Shown: positions 37,245-46,103 of the stretch, piece after piece
Position numbering within the stretch: the first letter of the stretch is position 1
Layout of the letters: each line of letters begins with the position of its first letter
Assembly (NCBI RefSeq): GCF_029873215.1
Contig: NZ_CP123620.1
Location: 682,001-746,000 of the forward strand
Direction: 5' to 3'
DNA: 64,000 nucleotides
From: Nocardioides sp. BP30
GTDB lineage: Bacteria; Actinomycetota; Actinomycetes; Propionibacteriales; Nocardioidaceae
Notes under the pieces: model-generated
Seen by the model: only the letters and a program-made list of their open reading frames with translations
The model's database searches: none
What the model was told of the DNA's origin: nothing
Program-made: the position numbers and the translations under genes

Positions 37245-38339
37245 ATGCCGCAGCAGACGCACGAGCACCGGGCCTGGATCGACGAGGCCGTACGCCGGGT
37301 CGAGGCGGATGCCCAGCGCTCTGCCGACACCCACCTGCACCACGTCCCGCTGCCGGGCGGCCCGGCGCTGACCGGCGGCGTCGACCTCTACCTGAAGGAC
37401 GAGTCGGTGCACCCGACCGGCTCGCTCAAGCACCGGCTGGCCCGCTCCCTGTTCCTCTACGCCCTCTGCAACGGCTGGCTCCACGCCGGCTCGACGGTCG
37501 TGGAGGCGTCCTCGGGTTCGACGGCGGTCTCCGAGGCCTACTTCGCCCGGCTGATCGGGCTGCCCTTCGTGGCGGTGATGACCGCCTCGACCTCGCCGGA
37601 GAAGATCGAGCTGATCGAGTGGCACGGCGGTCGCTGCCACTTCGTCGAGGAGCCGGGCCAGGTCTACGACGCCGCCCGCTCGCTCGCCGCGGAGATCGGC
37701 GGGCACTACATGGACCAGTTCACCTTCGCCGAGCGCGCCACCGACTGGCGCGGCAACAACAACATCGCGGAGTCGATCTTCGAGCAGATGGCGCGCGAGC
37801 CGCACCCGGTGCCGGCGTGGATCGTGGTCAGCGCCGGCACGGGCGGCACCTCGGCGACCATCGGGCGCTACCTGCGCTACAAGCGGCTCCCCACCCGGCT
37901 GCTGGTGGCCGACCCGGAGGGCTCGGCGTTCTACAGGGGCTGGCTCGAGGACTCCTGCTCGCCGACGGCGCCGGGGTCACGGATCGAGGGCATCGGCCGG
38001 CCGCGGGTGGAGCCGTCGTTCGTCGGCGGCGTGGTCGACCAGATGGTGCAGGTGCCCGACGCCGCATCGATCGCCGCGATGCGCTGGGTCTCCGAGCGGC
38101 TCGGCCGCCGCGTCGGTCCCTCCACCGGCACCAACGTCTGGGCGTCGCTGGGCCTCGTCAGCGACCTGCACCGCCGCACCGAGCCGGGCAGTGTCGTGAC
38201 GTTGCTGTGCGACAGCGGCGAGCGGTACCTGTCCAGCTACTACGACGACGAGTGGATCGCCGGCCGCGGGATCGACCTGGCGCCGTACCTGGCGGCGCTG
38301 GAGCGCTACCAGAGCACCGGCGTCCTGACGCCTGTCTAG
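37245..38339 (+). CDS. cds1: PLP-dependent cysteine desulfhydrase, Cds1-like
   Basis: 364 aa, fold type II PLP enzyme. Lys in [20 protein letters not shown] (about 60-72) is the PLP Schiff-base residue; [11 protein letters not shown] binds the cofactor phosphate region; [13 protein letters not shown] and GPSTGTN follow. It closely follows the pattern of M. tuberculosis Rv3684 (Cds1), which splits L-cysteine to H2S, pyruvate and ammonia, more than biosynthetic CysK/CysM. Leaderless start predicted. Divergent FNT channel suggests a sulfide production/export pair (inference). Confidence 0.85.
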   Translation: MPQQTHEHRAWIDEAVRRVEADAQRSADTHLHHVPLPGGPALTGGVDLYLKDESVHPTGSLKHRLARSLFLYALCNGWLHAGSTVVEASSGSTAVSEAYFARLIGLPFVAVMTASTSPEKIELIEWHGGRCHFVEEPGQVYDAARSLAAEIGGHYMDQFTFAERATDWRGNNNIAESIFEQMAREPHPVPAWIVVSAGTGGTSATIGRYLRYKRLPTRLLVADPEGSAFYRGWLEDSCSPTAPGSRIEGIGRPRVEPSFVGGVVDQMVQVPDAASIAAMRWVSERLGRRVGPSTGTNVWASLGLVSDLHRRTEPGSVVTLLCDSGERYLSSYYDDEWIAGRGIDLAPYLAALERYQSTGVLTPV

Positions 38340-38415
38340 ACCGCTGGAGAAGATGGTGCACGGAGGCGCGCGAAATCGCGTCATGACCCGGGCGCTGGCT
38401 CGTTCCTTCCCTGAC

Positions 38416-38452
38416 GAGAGGTCGTCCACCGGTGGGGGGTGGACGACCTCTC
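38416..38452. terminator. Bidirectional hairpin terminator
   Basis: 15-bp perfect stem (38416-38430 with 38438-38452), 7-nt G-rich loop, between the stops of the convergent cds1 and PrmC-like genes. Confidence 0.85.
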
Positions 38453-38460
38453 CGTCCTTC

Positions 38461-39252
38461 TCAGAGCGGCGATCGGCGGTCGCGCACCTCGATCACGGTG
38501 CCGTCCACCTCATCGTCGGTGTGGATGACGGCGCTCAGCCCCGCGGCCCGGGCCAGGGCGGCCGTCAGCGGCGCCTGGTCTCGGCTCGTCTCCACGAGCA
38601 GCGTTCCGTCCTCCGCGAGGTGGGCGGCGGCTCCGGTGATCACCCGGCGCTGCACCGCCAGCCCGTCCGGGCCACCGTCGAGAGCGACCCGGTGCTCGTG
38701 CTCGCGCGCCTCCGGCGGCATGAGCGCGATCGCCTCGGTCGGCACGTACGGCGCGTTGGCGCAGATCACCCGTGCCCGCAGCCCGGCGGGCAGGGGGTCG
38801 TAGAGATCCCCGAGGAGCACCCGCTCGGGGGGCAGGTTGAGCCGGGCACAGGCCACAGCGGCCGGGTCGACGTCGATCCCCCACACCTCCGCTCCGGGTG
38901 CGCGCACCGCCACGGCGGCGCCGATCCCGCCGCTGCCGCAGCCGAGGTCGACCACGACGTCCCCCGGTCGGAGGCGATCCGCCGCCAGCCTCACCATCAG
39001 CGTCGTGCGCAGCCGCGGCACGAACACCCCGGGCAGGAGGCGCACGCGGATCCCGGCGAAGGCTGCCCAACCGACGATCTGCTCCAGCGGCTCCCCGGCG
39101 ATCCGGCGTACGACCATCGCCTCGAGCTCCTCGGGGGTGCCGGCAGCCTCCTCCAGTGCGGCGGCCTCGTCCTCGGCGAAGACGCAGCCGGCCGCCCGCA
39201 GTCGGGCCAGGAGGGCCGAGGGGACGCCGGGTTCGGGGAACGGAGGAGTCAT
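38461..39252 (-). CDS. PrmC/HemK-related methyltransferase with NAPY motif
   Basis: 263 aa from ATG 39252 (longer in-frame ATG lacks a ribosome site). Helical N-terminal domain (EPLEQIVGWAAFAGIRVRLL), Rossmann core DLGCGSGGIGAAVA (about 102-115), GIDVDPAAV, and NAPYVPTEA where PrmC has NPPY. This is the TIGR03704-type relative of release-factor glutamine methyltransferase, common in actinobacteria, true substrate unknown. Divergent from a small membrane-protein gene (16-bp gap). Confidence 0.88.
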   Translation of the reverse strand: MTPPFPEPGVPSALLARLRAAGCVFAEDEAAALEEAAGTPEELEAMVVRRIAGEPLEQIVGWAAFAGIRVRLLPGVFVPRLRTTLMVRLAADRLRPGDVVVDLGCGSGGIGAAVAVRAPGAEVWGIDVDPAAVACARLNLPPERVLLGDLYDPLPAGLRARVICANAPYVPTEAIALMPPEAREHEHRVALDGGPDGLAVQRRVITGAAAHLAEDGTLLVETSRDQAPLTAALARAAGLSAVIHTDDEVDGTVIEVRDRRSPL

Positions 39253-39268
39253 CGGGAAGGATGCTCCC

Positions 39269-39628
39269 ATGCACGGCACGCTCGCACCGGTCGCCTGGAT
39301 CGTCGTCGGGTACGCCGTCGTCGTGGCACTCGCCGCCGGGTTGGGACTGGTGCTGCGCGCGCCGCGACCGCGCTGGCTGGACCAGATGGCCTGGATCCTG
39401 GAGGTGCTGTGCGTCGTCCTCGGGCTGGGTGCGCTGGGCTCGCTGCTGCAGGGGAACCGCCCGGAGTCGCTGTCGACCCACGTCGGCTACCTCGCGGCGC
39501 TGGTCTGCATCATGCCGGTGGCGATGGGGTCGATGCGCGAGGAGCGGGAGTCATGGTCCTCGGGCGTGGTGGTGGTGGCGGCCCTGGCGACGGCAGTGGT
39601 CGCCGTACGGTTGATGATGACCCGGTGA
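39269..39628 (+). CDS. Small four-helix membrane protein, unknown
   Basis: 119 aa; hydrophobic segments about 8-28, 41-61, 70-85 and 98-115. ATG 39269. No motif beyond membrane topology. Stop overlaps the next GTG (GTGA), so translated together with the next membrane protein and the MBL-fold enzyme. Function unknown. Confidence 0.7.
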   Translation: MHGTLAPVAWIVVGYAVVVALAAGLGLVLRAPRPRWLDQMAWILEVLCVVLGLGALGSLLQGNRPESLSTHVGYLAALVCIMPVAMGSMREERESWSSGVVVVAALATAVVAVRLMMTR

Positions 39629-40077
39629 GCAGCACGATGACGACCACCGGCCCGACGTTGCGACCCAAGCGCGGTCCGCACCTGGTCCTGATGGCGCTCT
39701 ACGCCCTGTTCATCCTCGCCTCGGGCAGCCGGGCGGTCGTGCAGATCGCCACCCAGTTCGAGGTGGCGCCGCTCGCCTACCTGCTCTCGGCGGTCGCCGC
39801 GGTGACCTACGTGGTGGGCTGGTTCGCGATCCGGCGGGCGGCCCACGGCAGGCCGCGGCTCGCCGAGGTGATGCTGTGGGTCGAGCTCGCCGGGGTGATC
39901 GTGATCGGGACGCTGTCGCTGGTGAAGAAGGACTGGTTCCCGGACTCCTCGGTGTGGTCGGACTACGGTGGCGGCTACGGCTGGGTGCCGGCCGCCCTCC
40001 CGATCGTCGCCCTGCTGTGGTTGCATCGCACCCACGAGCAGGCATCGCCTGACCAGGATCGGGGGACCACCGCGTGA
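39625..40077 (+). CDS. Small membrane protein, unknown
   Basis: 150 aa, GTG 39625. Four predicted helices (about 20-40, 50-70, 82-100, 122-140) with DWFPDSSVWSDYGGGYGWVP in a loop, a pattern often seen in unnamed actinobacterial integral membrane proteins. Overlaps both neighbours by 4 nt. Function unknown. Confidence 0.72.
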   Translation: MSSTMTTTGPTLRPKRGPHLVLMALYALFILASGSRAVVQIATQFEVAPLAYLLSAVAAVTYVVGWFAIRRAAHGRPRLAEVMLWVELAGVIVIGTLSLVKKDWFPDSSVWSDYGGGYGWVPAALPIVALLWLHRTHEQASPDQDRGTTA

Positions 40078-41114
40078 GCGTGTCGACGTCGAAGGCGATC
40101 TCGCCGGACTCCGGCGAGCACTGGACCGAGCCGGGCGCTTTCCGGGTCGCCGAGGGCATCCACCGGATCCCGCTTCCGCTCCCGATGGACGGGCTGCGGG
40201 CGGTCAACGTGTACGCCGTCGAGACGCCGTCGGGCCTGACGCTGGTGGACGGCGGCTGGGCGATCCCGGAGGCTCGCGAGGCTCTGGAGAAGGGCCTGGC
40301 CGTGCTGGGCGCCGGGGTCGGTGACATCACCGAGTTCCTGGTCACGCACGCCCACCGCGACCACTACTCGCTGGCGGCGGCACTCGGCACCGAGGTCCGC
40401 GCGCGGGTCGTGCTCGGCTCGGGGGAGCGGGGAGCACTGGCGGCCGTGCGCAGAGGTGGCAACGGGGCCATCGCGCAGCGCCTGCGCACCTCCGGGGCTC
40501 TCCCCCTCGTCGAGCGCTGGAGCCGCATCGAGCAGCCGACCCACGACCCCGCCCACTGGCGCGATCCCGAGGTCTGGCTCGAGGGCGATACCACCGTCGC
40601 TGTCGGCGAACGGTCCTTCGCCGCCATTCCCACCCCGGGCCACACCCAGGGCCACTACGTGTACGCCGACCACGAGGCGGGGCTGCTCTTCGCCGGCGAC
40701 CACGTGCTGCCCACGATCACGCCCTCGATCGGCTTCGAGCCGGTCAACGGTGGCACTCCGCTGCGCGACTTCATGGCCTCGCTGACCCGGATGCGCGCGC
40801 TGCCCGACCTGCGGCTGCTGCCGGCGCACGGGCCGGTGGCACCGTCGGTGCACGCCCGTGTCGACGAGCTGCTCGAGCACCACGAGCATCGGCTCGCGCT
40901 GTCGTTGGCGGTGATCCGGGCGAATCCGTCGACCGCCTACCAGGTAGCCGCCGAGCTGCCCTGGACGCGTCACGAGCACCGGTTCGACACGCTCGACCTG
41001 TTCAACGGCTCGCTGGCAGTGATGGAGACGCTGGCGCACCTCGACGTCCTGGTGGCACGAGGGGTGGCGACCCGGGTCCCCGCACCGGACGGCGACCTGT
41101 TCAGCGCCGGGTGA
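40074..41114 (+). CDS. MBL-fold metallo-hydrolase
   Basis: 346 aa. Metallo-beta-lactamase fold with zinc motif THAHRDHY (HxHxDH, near residues 91-98), LFAGDHVLP (conserved Asp) and PTPGHTQGHY (His). C-terminal winged-helix-like segment (PSTAYQVAAELPW, MMETLAHLDVLVARG pattern) as in the LACTB2/glyoxalase II-like group that hydrolyses thioesters or RNA ends. Overlaps the preceding gene by 4 nt and the convergent GNAT gene by 14 bp. Confidence 0.88.
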   Translation: MSVSTSKAISPDSGEHWTEPGAFRVAEGIHRIPLPLPMDGLRAVNVYAVETPSGLTLVDGGWAIPEAREALEKGLAVLGAGVGDITEFLVTHAHRDHYSLAAALGTEVRARVVLGSGERGALAAVRRGGNGAIAQRLRTSGALPLVERWSRIEQPTHDPAHWRDPEVWLEGDTTVAVGERSFAAIPTPGHTQGHYVYADHEAGLLFAGDHVLPTITPSIGFEPVNGGTPLRDFMASLTRMRALPDLRLLPAHGPVAPSVHARVDELLEHHEHRLALSLAVIRANPSTAYQVAAELPWTRHEHRFDTLDLFNGSLAVMETLAHLDVLVARGVATRVPAPDGDLFSAG

Positions 41115-41535
41115 GCCGCATCGGGGTGTGCGCGATGCCGTCCTCGACGAACTCCGGCCCGTCCGGGGTGAAGCCGAAGGTGGCGTACCAGCCCGCGAGT
41201 GGCGACTGGGCGTCGAGCACCACGTCGCGGTCCGCTGCGCCCTCCAGCGCGCCCCGCATCAGGCGATCGGCCAGGCCCTGGCCGCGATACGCCGCGTCGA
41301 GCACCACCCGACCGATCCGCCACCGGGCGCCGTCGTCCAGCACGCGGGCGTAGCCGGCGAGGGCGCCCTCATCGGTGAGCAGCAGCACGTGGGTGGTGCC
41401 CGGCTCGGCGTCGCGACCGTCGAGGTCGGGGTAGAGGCAGGCCTGCTCCAGCACGAACACCTGCTGGCGCAGCCGCCAGGCGGCGTACGCGTGGCGGGGC
41501 TCGAGCTCGAGGAACGGTACGGCGAGGACGTGCAC
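41101..41535 (-). CDS. GNAT N-acetyltransferase, ElaA-like
   Basis: 144 aa, GTG start. LRQQVFVLEQACLYPDLDGRD is the ElaA-type N-terminal signature; acetyl-CoA motif A is RVVLDAAYRGQGLADRLM (about 77-94). Target unknown. 3' end overlaps the convergent MBL gene by 14 bp. Confidence 0.87.
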   Translation of the reverse strand: MHVLAVPFLELEPRHAYAAWRLRQQVFVLEQACLYPDLDGRDAEPGTTHVLLLTDEGALAGYARVLDDGARWRIGRVVLDAAYRGQGLADRLMRGALEGAADRDVVLDAQSPLAGWYATFGFTPDGPEFVEDGIAHTPMRLTRR

Positions 41536-41650
41536 GCCGCTCAGCGTGTCACATCCGGGTGCGTCGGCCGCGCCTGGGAGATCGCTAAGGATTCACTCAG
41601 TAAGTCCTGCCTGGCTATCCACCCGCCGGTCGCTCGGCCACTATGTGTCC

Positions 41651-42079
41651 ATGACTGCGCGCGAGGCGTCCCCCGGCGAGGTGCCGGGCGGCCGGCTGGA
41701 GCAGCAGCGCGTCCGCAATCGCATCATCGACTACCTCGAGCTGGTGGCCTCCTTCGAGCAGCAGCTGGCGTTCGAGCAGGACGTTCCGATCGCCTACGTG
41801 CCGTACGAGGTGATCAACCTGTGGGAGGAGCGGGTCGGCGCCGATCTGTTCGTCCGCCTGGCCGCGCTGCCGGTGCTCGACGAGGCGGAGGGCGAGGCGC
41901 TCCAGATCTTCGAACCGGTCTGGGAGCGGGCCGCCGAGCAGTTGCCGCACGACTTCCCGCTGCTGAGCGAGGTCCAGGAGCTGGGACTGTGGAAGCAGCT
42001 GCGGGTGGCCGGCGAGGAGGCGCTCGCGGTGTTCCAGCGGCGGGGGCGGATGCCCGAGGATCGCGAAGTGCCCTGGTGA
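41651..42079 (+). CDS. Conserved unknown cytosolic protein
   Basis: 142 aa from ATG 41651. Mixed helical protein, acidic (many Glu), no signal or membrane helix; strings such as NRIIDYLELVASFEQQL and AYVPYEVINLWEERV suggest a compact helical fold. I do not recognise a family. Followed within 7 nt by a 22-bp repeat array. Confidence 0.7.
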   Translation: MTAREASPGEVPGGRLEQQRVRNRIIDYLELVASFEQQLAFEQDVPIAYVPYEVINLWEERVGADLFVRLAALPVLDEAEGEALQIFEPVWERAAEQLPHDFPLLSEVQELGLWKQLRVAGEEALAVFQRRGRMPEDREVPW

Positions 42080-42085
42080 TCGCTC

Positions 42086-42129
42086 GACTCGGGCCTCCGT
42101 CCGCATCGACTCGGGCCTCCGTCCGCGCC
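42086..42129 (+). repeat. 22-bp tandem repeat array B (2 units)
   Basis: Units 42086-42107 and 42108-42129, both beginning GACTCGGGCCTCCGTCCGC. Starts 7 nt after the upstream stop. Confidence 0.88.
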
Positions 42130-42204
42130 TGAAGGCGCTGCGCGCGTGAGTGCCACCTGAGGATCGACCTGCGGACCGGCATCGGACGCCTCGAGCAGGT
42201 GCCC

Positions 42205-42210
42205 TAGGCT
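42205..42210 (+). promoter_or_regulatory. -10 hexamer TAGGCT before the TPP riboswitch
   Basis: TAGGCT ends 14 nt before the riboswitch 5' end, giving a transcription start near 42217. Confidence 0.4.
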
Positions 42211-42224
42211 GAAAGGCACACAGA

Positions 42225-42310
42225 CAGGGGAGCCCGTCAAGGGCTGAGAGTGCGACAGCAGCGTCGCAGACCCTCCGAACCTGCACCGGTTAGCACCGGC
42301 GAAGGGAGTC
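42225..42310 (+). ncRNA. TPP riboswitch (THI element)
   Basis: All THI-box hallmarks: GGGGAGCC, GGGCTGAGAG (CTGAGA at 42244-42249), GACCCTCCGAACCTGC, and CCGGTTAGCACCGGCGAAGGGAG. The final GAAGGGAG also serves as the ribosome site of the thiamine-binding lipoprotein 6 nt later, so TPP binding likely hides the start signal (translational control), typical for actinobacteria. Confidence 0.96.
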
Positions 42311-42315
42311 AACAT

Positions 42316-43431
42316 ATGCGCACGCATGCGCTCGCGACGGTGGGTATCGCCGTCCTTCTGGCCACGACCGCCTGCTCGGTCTCGTCCAAGGACGACACCG
42401 GTCCCGCCGGAACTCCGTCCCACCAGGGGGTGACCACCGGCGCCTCGGCCGCACCCCGGATCCGCGACGTCGTCCTGGTCACCCACGACTCGTGGAACCT
42501 GCCCAAGAAGCTGGTCGCCCAGTGGGAGCAGCAGACCGGCTACCACCTGGTCGTCCGTGCCAGCGGTGATGCCGGCAAGCTCACCAACAAGCTCGTCCTC
42601 ACCCAGGGCAATCCCGACGGGGACGTCTCCTTCGGCGTCGACAACACCTTCGCGACCCGGGCCCTGAAGGCGGGCGTGTTCGCGCCGTACACCCCCGCCG
42701 ACCTGCCTGCCGGGGTCAGCGGCTACGACGTCGCCGGGGACGGCGGGGCCCACCTGACACCGGTCGATCACTCAGGGGTGTGCGTGAACGTCGACACCAC
42801 TTGGTTCGCCGCCCACCACCTCCCGGCGCCGCAGTCCCTCGACGACCTGGTGAAGCCGGCGTACAAGAACCTCTTCGTCACCCCCGGGGCGACCACGTCC
42901 TCGCCGGGGATGGCGTTCCTGCTGGCGACGATCGCGCAGTACGGCGCCTCGACGGGCTCGGGCGACGGGTGGGAGGGCTACTGGTCCAAGCTGATGGCCA
43001 ACGGCGCGGAGATCACCGACGGCTGGGACCAGGCCTACGAGGTGGAGTTCACCCAGGGAGGTGGCAACGGCAAGCGGCCGATCGTGCTCTCCTACGACTC
43101 CGACCCGGCCTTCACCGTCAAGAACGGGCAGACCTCCACCAAGGCGCTGCTCGACACCTGCTTCAGCGAGATCGAGTACGCCGGGGTCCTCACCGGAGCC
43201 ACGAACGTCCCCGGCGCCGAGGCCTTCGTGAACTGGCTGCTCTCGCCACAGGTGCAGGCCAAGCTGCCCGACTCGATGTACGTCTTCCCGGTCGTCACCG
43301 GCACGCCCCTGCCACCCGCGTGGGCGAAGTTCGCCGTGCCGTCCTCCCAGCCGCTGACCGTCAGCCCGGCGCAGATCGACGCCCATCGTGAGGAGTGGCT
43401 CCAGCAGTGGAGCGACGTGACGTCCCGGTGA
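42316..43431 (+). CDS. thiB: Thiamine ABC transporter substrate-binding lipoprotein
   Basis: 371 aa. Lipobox LLATTAC (Cys about 20) places it on the outer face of the membrane. Extracellular binding fold with LVTHDSWNLPKKL, GDVSFGVDNTFATRAL, and SPGMAFLLATIAQYG as in ThiB family. Starts after the TPP riboswitch and is followed by permease and ATPase with 4-nt and 1-nt overlaps: a complete thiamine (or thiamine-phosphate) importer. Confidence 0.94.
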   Translation: MRTHALATVGIAVLLATTACSVSSKDDTGPAGTPSHQGVTTGASAAPRIRDVVLVTHDSWNLPKKLVAQWEQQTGYHLVVRASGDAGKLTNKLVLTQGNPDGDVSFGVDNTFATRALKAGVFAPYTPADLPAGVSGYDVAGDGGAHLTPVDHSGVCVNVDTTWFAAHHLPAPQSLDDLVKPAYKNLFVTPGATTSSPGMAFLLATIAQYGASTGSGDGWEGYWSKLMANGAEITDGWDQAYEVEFTQGGGNGKRPIVLSYDSDPAFTVKNGQTSTKALLDTCFSEIEYAGVLTGATNVPGAEAFVNWLLSPQVQAKLPDSMYVFPVVTGTPLPPAWAKFAVPSSQPLTVSPAQIDAHREEWLQQWSDVTSR

Positions 43432-45110
43432 AGCGGCCCGAGCGGCCCGAGCGGCCCGGTGGACCTGCGGCAGCGGGCCGCTACGTGACCCTGCTGGCGC
43501 TGGCGGCCGTGCCGGTCGCGGTGCTGGCGGTGTTCTTCGTGCTGCCGGTGATCGGCATGGTCGGCCGCGGCTTCAGGCCCGCAGGGCACTGGGACGCCGG
43601 CGGTGTGCTGGACGTGCTGCGGCGGCCCCGGGTGCACCGGGTGCTCTGGTTCACGGTGTGGAGCTCCACGGTCGCGACCGCCGTCACGCTCCTGCTGGGG
43701 CTGCCGGCGGCGTACGTGCTGCATCGGCTCGCGGTGCCGCTGCGCCGGGTGGTGCGGGCCGCCTTGCTGGTGCCGTTCGTGCTGCCGACGGTCGTGGTGG
43801 GGGTCGCGTTCCGCGAGCTGCTCACCGGGCCGCTGAGCTGGCTGCCGATCGACGGTACGCCGATCGCCATCATCGCCGGACTGGTCTTCTTCAACGTCGC
43901 CGTCGTGATCAGGGCCGTCGGCGCGGCCTGGGAGGGCCTGGATCCGCGTCCGGCCGAGGCTGCGGCCGCGCTGGGCGCAGCCCCGTGGACGGTGTTCCGT
44001 ACCGTCACGCTGCCCGCGCTGCGGCCGGCGATCGTGGGTGCCGCCTCGGTCGTCTTCCTCTTCTGCGCGACCTCCTTCGGCGTGGTGCTCACCCTCGGCG
44101 GCCTGCGCTACGCCAGCGTCGAGACCGAGATCTACCTGCTCACCACGAACCTGCTCGACCTGCAGGGTGCCGCGGCGCTGTCCCTGCTCCAGCTCGCCGT
44201 CGTCGTGGCGCTGCTGGGGATCGGCGCCCGGGTGCGCCGGCTACCGGGCAGCGCCCAGCGTGCCCCCAGCCGGCCGCGCCGCCCCCGGCTCGCCGACCTG
44301 CCGCAGCTGGCGGTGACGGCGCTGCTCCTCGTCTTCGTCGCGGCACCGCTCGCGGCGCTGCTCGTCGGCAGCCTGCGGGTCTCCACGCCCGACGGCAAGC
44401 GGTGGAGTATGGCCAACTACCGCGCGCTGAGCTCGACCGGCTCGCACCAGGCGCTGCTCGAGCCGGTGACCTCCGCGCTGAACCTGTCCTTGCGCATCGC
44501 CGTGGACGCCACCCTGCTCGCGCTGGTGCTCGGGCTGCTGGTCGCGCTCTCGGTCACCCGGCGAGGTCACGGCCGGGCGGAGCGACGGCTGCGCGGCACG
44601 CTGGACGCGTTCTTCATGCTGCCGTTGGGCGTCTCCGCGGTGACGCTCGGCTTCGGCTTCCTGGTCACCCTCGACCGGCCGCCGGTGGATCTGCGCGACT
44701 CACCCTGGTTGGTGCCGATCGCGCAGGCGCTGGTGGCGCTGCCGCTGGTGGTGCGCACGCTCGTCCCGGCGCTGGGCGGGATCGACGACCGGCAGCGCCA
44801 GGCCGCGGCATCGCTCGGGGCGGGGCCGCTGCGCCGGATGCTCGTGGTCGACGTACCGGTGTTGTGGCGGCCGCTGCTCGCCTCGGCCGGCTTCGCGTTC
44901 GCCGTCTCGCTCGGGGAGTTCGGCGCCACCAGCTTCCTGGCCCGCGACGAGAGCGCGACCGTCCCGGTGGTCATCTACCGCCTCATCGGCCACCCCGGCG
45001 CGATGAACTACGGGATGGCCCTCGCCGCCTCGTGCGTCCTGGCGGGAACCACCGCCGTGGTGATGCTGGTCGTCGAGCGGCTCCGGGTGCCCAGCCTGGG
45101 GGTGCTGTGA
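43428..45110 (+). CDS. thiP: Thiamine ABC transporter permease (fused two-domain)
   Basis: 560 aa from GTG 43428. About 12 predicted membrane helices with two BPD-type permease halves; coupling loops EAAAALGAAPWTVFRTVTLPAL (about 178-199) and RQAAASLGAGPLRRMLVVDVP match the EAA loops that touch the ATPase. Overlaps thiB stop (GTGA) and shares its last base with the ATPase start. Confidence 0.93.
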   Translation: MKRPERPERPGGPAAAGRYVTLLALAAVPVAVLAVFFVLPVIGMVGRGFRPAGHWDAGGVLDVLRRPRVHRVLWFTVWSSTVATAVTLLLGLPAAYVLHRLAVPLRRVVRAALLVPFVLPTVVVGVAFRELLTGPLSWLPIDGTPIAIIAGLVFFNVAVVIRAVGAAWEGLDPRPAEAAAALGAAPWTVFRTVTLPALRPAIVGAASVVFLFCATSFGVVLTLGGLRYASVETEIYLLTTNLLDLQGAAALSLLQLAVVVALLGIGARVRRLPGSAQRAPSRPRRPRLADLPQLAVTALLLVFVAAPLAALLVGSLRVSTPDGKRWSMANYRALSSTGSHQALLEPVTSALNLSLRIAVDATLLALVLGLLVALSVTRRGHGRAERRLRGTLDAFFMLPLGVSAVTLGFGFLVTLDRPPVDLRDSPWLVPIAQALVALPLVVRTLVPALGGIDDRQRQAAASLGAGPLRRMLVVDVPVLWRPLLASAGFAFAVSLGEFGATSFLARDESATVPVVIYRLIGHPGAMNYGMALAASCVLAGTTAVVMLVVERLRVPSLGVL

Positions 45111-46093
45111 TGCTGTCGCTGCGCTGTGTCACCGTCGCCTACGAGGGCGTCGAGGCGGTCCGCGACGTCTCCCTCGACCTGCCCGACGGTCAGGTGCTGG
45201 CCGTGCTGGGACCGTCCGGGTCGGGCAAGTCGACACTGTTGCGCGCGATCGCGGGCCTGGAGCCCGCCACGGGCACCATCGCCTGGGACGGGCGGTCCCT
45301 GGCGGGGGTGCCGACGCACAAGCGCGGCTTCGCGCTGATGTTCCAGGACGGTCAGCTCTTCGCGCACCTCCCCGTGGCCGCCAACGTCGGCTACCCGCTG
45401 CGGCTGCGCCGGGTGCCGCGCACGCAGCGAGCACGGCGCGTCGCCGAGCTGCTCGCCCTGGTCGGGCTGGAGGGCTATGACCGCAGGCTCCCGGGCACGC
45501 TCTCGGGGGGCGAGCGCCAGCGGGTGGCCCTCGCCCGCGCGCTCGCCGTCGAGCCGCGGCTGCTGTTGCTCGACGAGCCGCTGTCCGCTCTGGATGCCGG
45601 CCTGCGCGAACGACTCGCGACCGACCTGCGCGAGATCCTGGTCGCCGCCGGCACGACGGCACTCCTGGTCACCCACGACCAGGAGGAGGCGTACGCCGTC
45701 GCCGATCGCCTCGCCGTCGTCCGCGAGGGCGACCTGGTCCAGGAGGGCCCCGTCGACGAGGTCTGGCGCCAGCCGGCGGACGCCGAGACGGCGCTCTTCC
45801 TCGGGTATGCCCGGGTGCTCACCGGCGCGCCGGCCGCGACGGTGTGCGCGGCCGCGGGTGTGCGGGCGGACGGGCCCGTCGCCGTACGGCGCAGTGCGCT
45901 GGTGCTCGCCGACGACGGGCCGCTCTCCGGCGTGGTGGTCTCCGCCCGTGCCACTCCCGATCAGCTCCGGCTGGTGGTCGAGGTCGACGGTGTGGGCACG
46001 ATCGACGCCGTCGCGACATCGGGTGCGCACCCAGGGCCTGGCGAGCGGGTGCGGCTCCGTGCCGAACAGGCCCGTCTCAGCATTCTTTCGTAA
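45110..46093 (+). CDS. thiQ: Thiamine ABC transporter ATPase
   Basis: 327-aa ABC ATPase. Walker A GPSGSGKS at 34-41, Q-loop FQDGQLF, signature LSGGERQR (about 130-137), Walker B LLLLDEPLSALD, H-loop TTALLVTHDQEE. C-terminal TOBE-like extension (about 240-327). Third gene of the TPP-controlled importer. Its TAA stop forms the first bases of a TAAACT hexamer 7 nt before the next gene. Confidence 0.94.
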   Translation: MLSLRCVTVAYEGVEAVRDVSLDLPDGQVLAVLGPSGSGKSTLLRAIAGLEPATGTIAWDGRSLAGVPTHKRGFALMFQDGQLFAHLPVAANVGYPLRLRRVPRTQRARRVAELLALVGLEGYDRRLPGTLSGGERQRVALARALAVEPRLLLLDEPLSALDAGLRERLATDLREILVAAGTTALLVTHDQEEAYAVADRLAVVREGDLVQEGPVDEVWRQPADAETALFLGYARVLTGAPAATVCAAAGVRADGPVAVRRSALVLADDGPLSGVVVSARATPDQLRLVVEVDGVGTIDAVATSGAHPGPGERVRLRAEQARLSILS

Positions 46094-46096
46094 ACT
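46091..46096 (+). promoter_or_regulatory. -10 hexamer TAAACT for leaderless PAP2 gene
   Basis: TAAACT, overlapping the thiQ stop codon (46091-46093), ends 7 nt before ATG 46104. Confidence 0.5.
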
Positions 46097-46103
46097 GCCC
46101 CGC

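Noticed and set aside
41588..41608. Weak dyad AGGATT...AAGTCCT before the 41651 gene
   Set aside because: Only six pairs with a G-T; too weak to call an operator.
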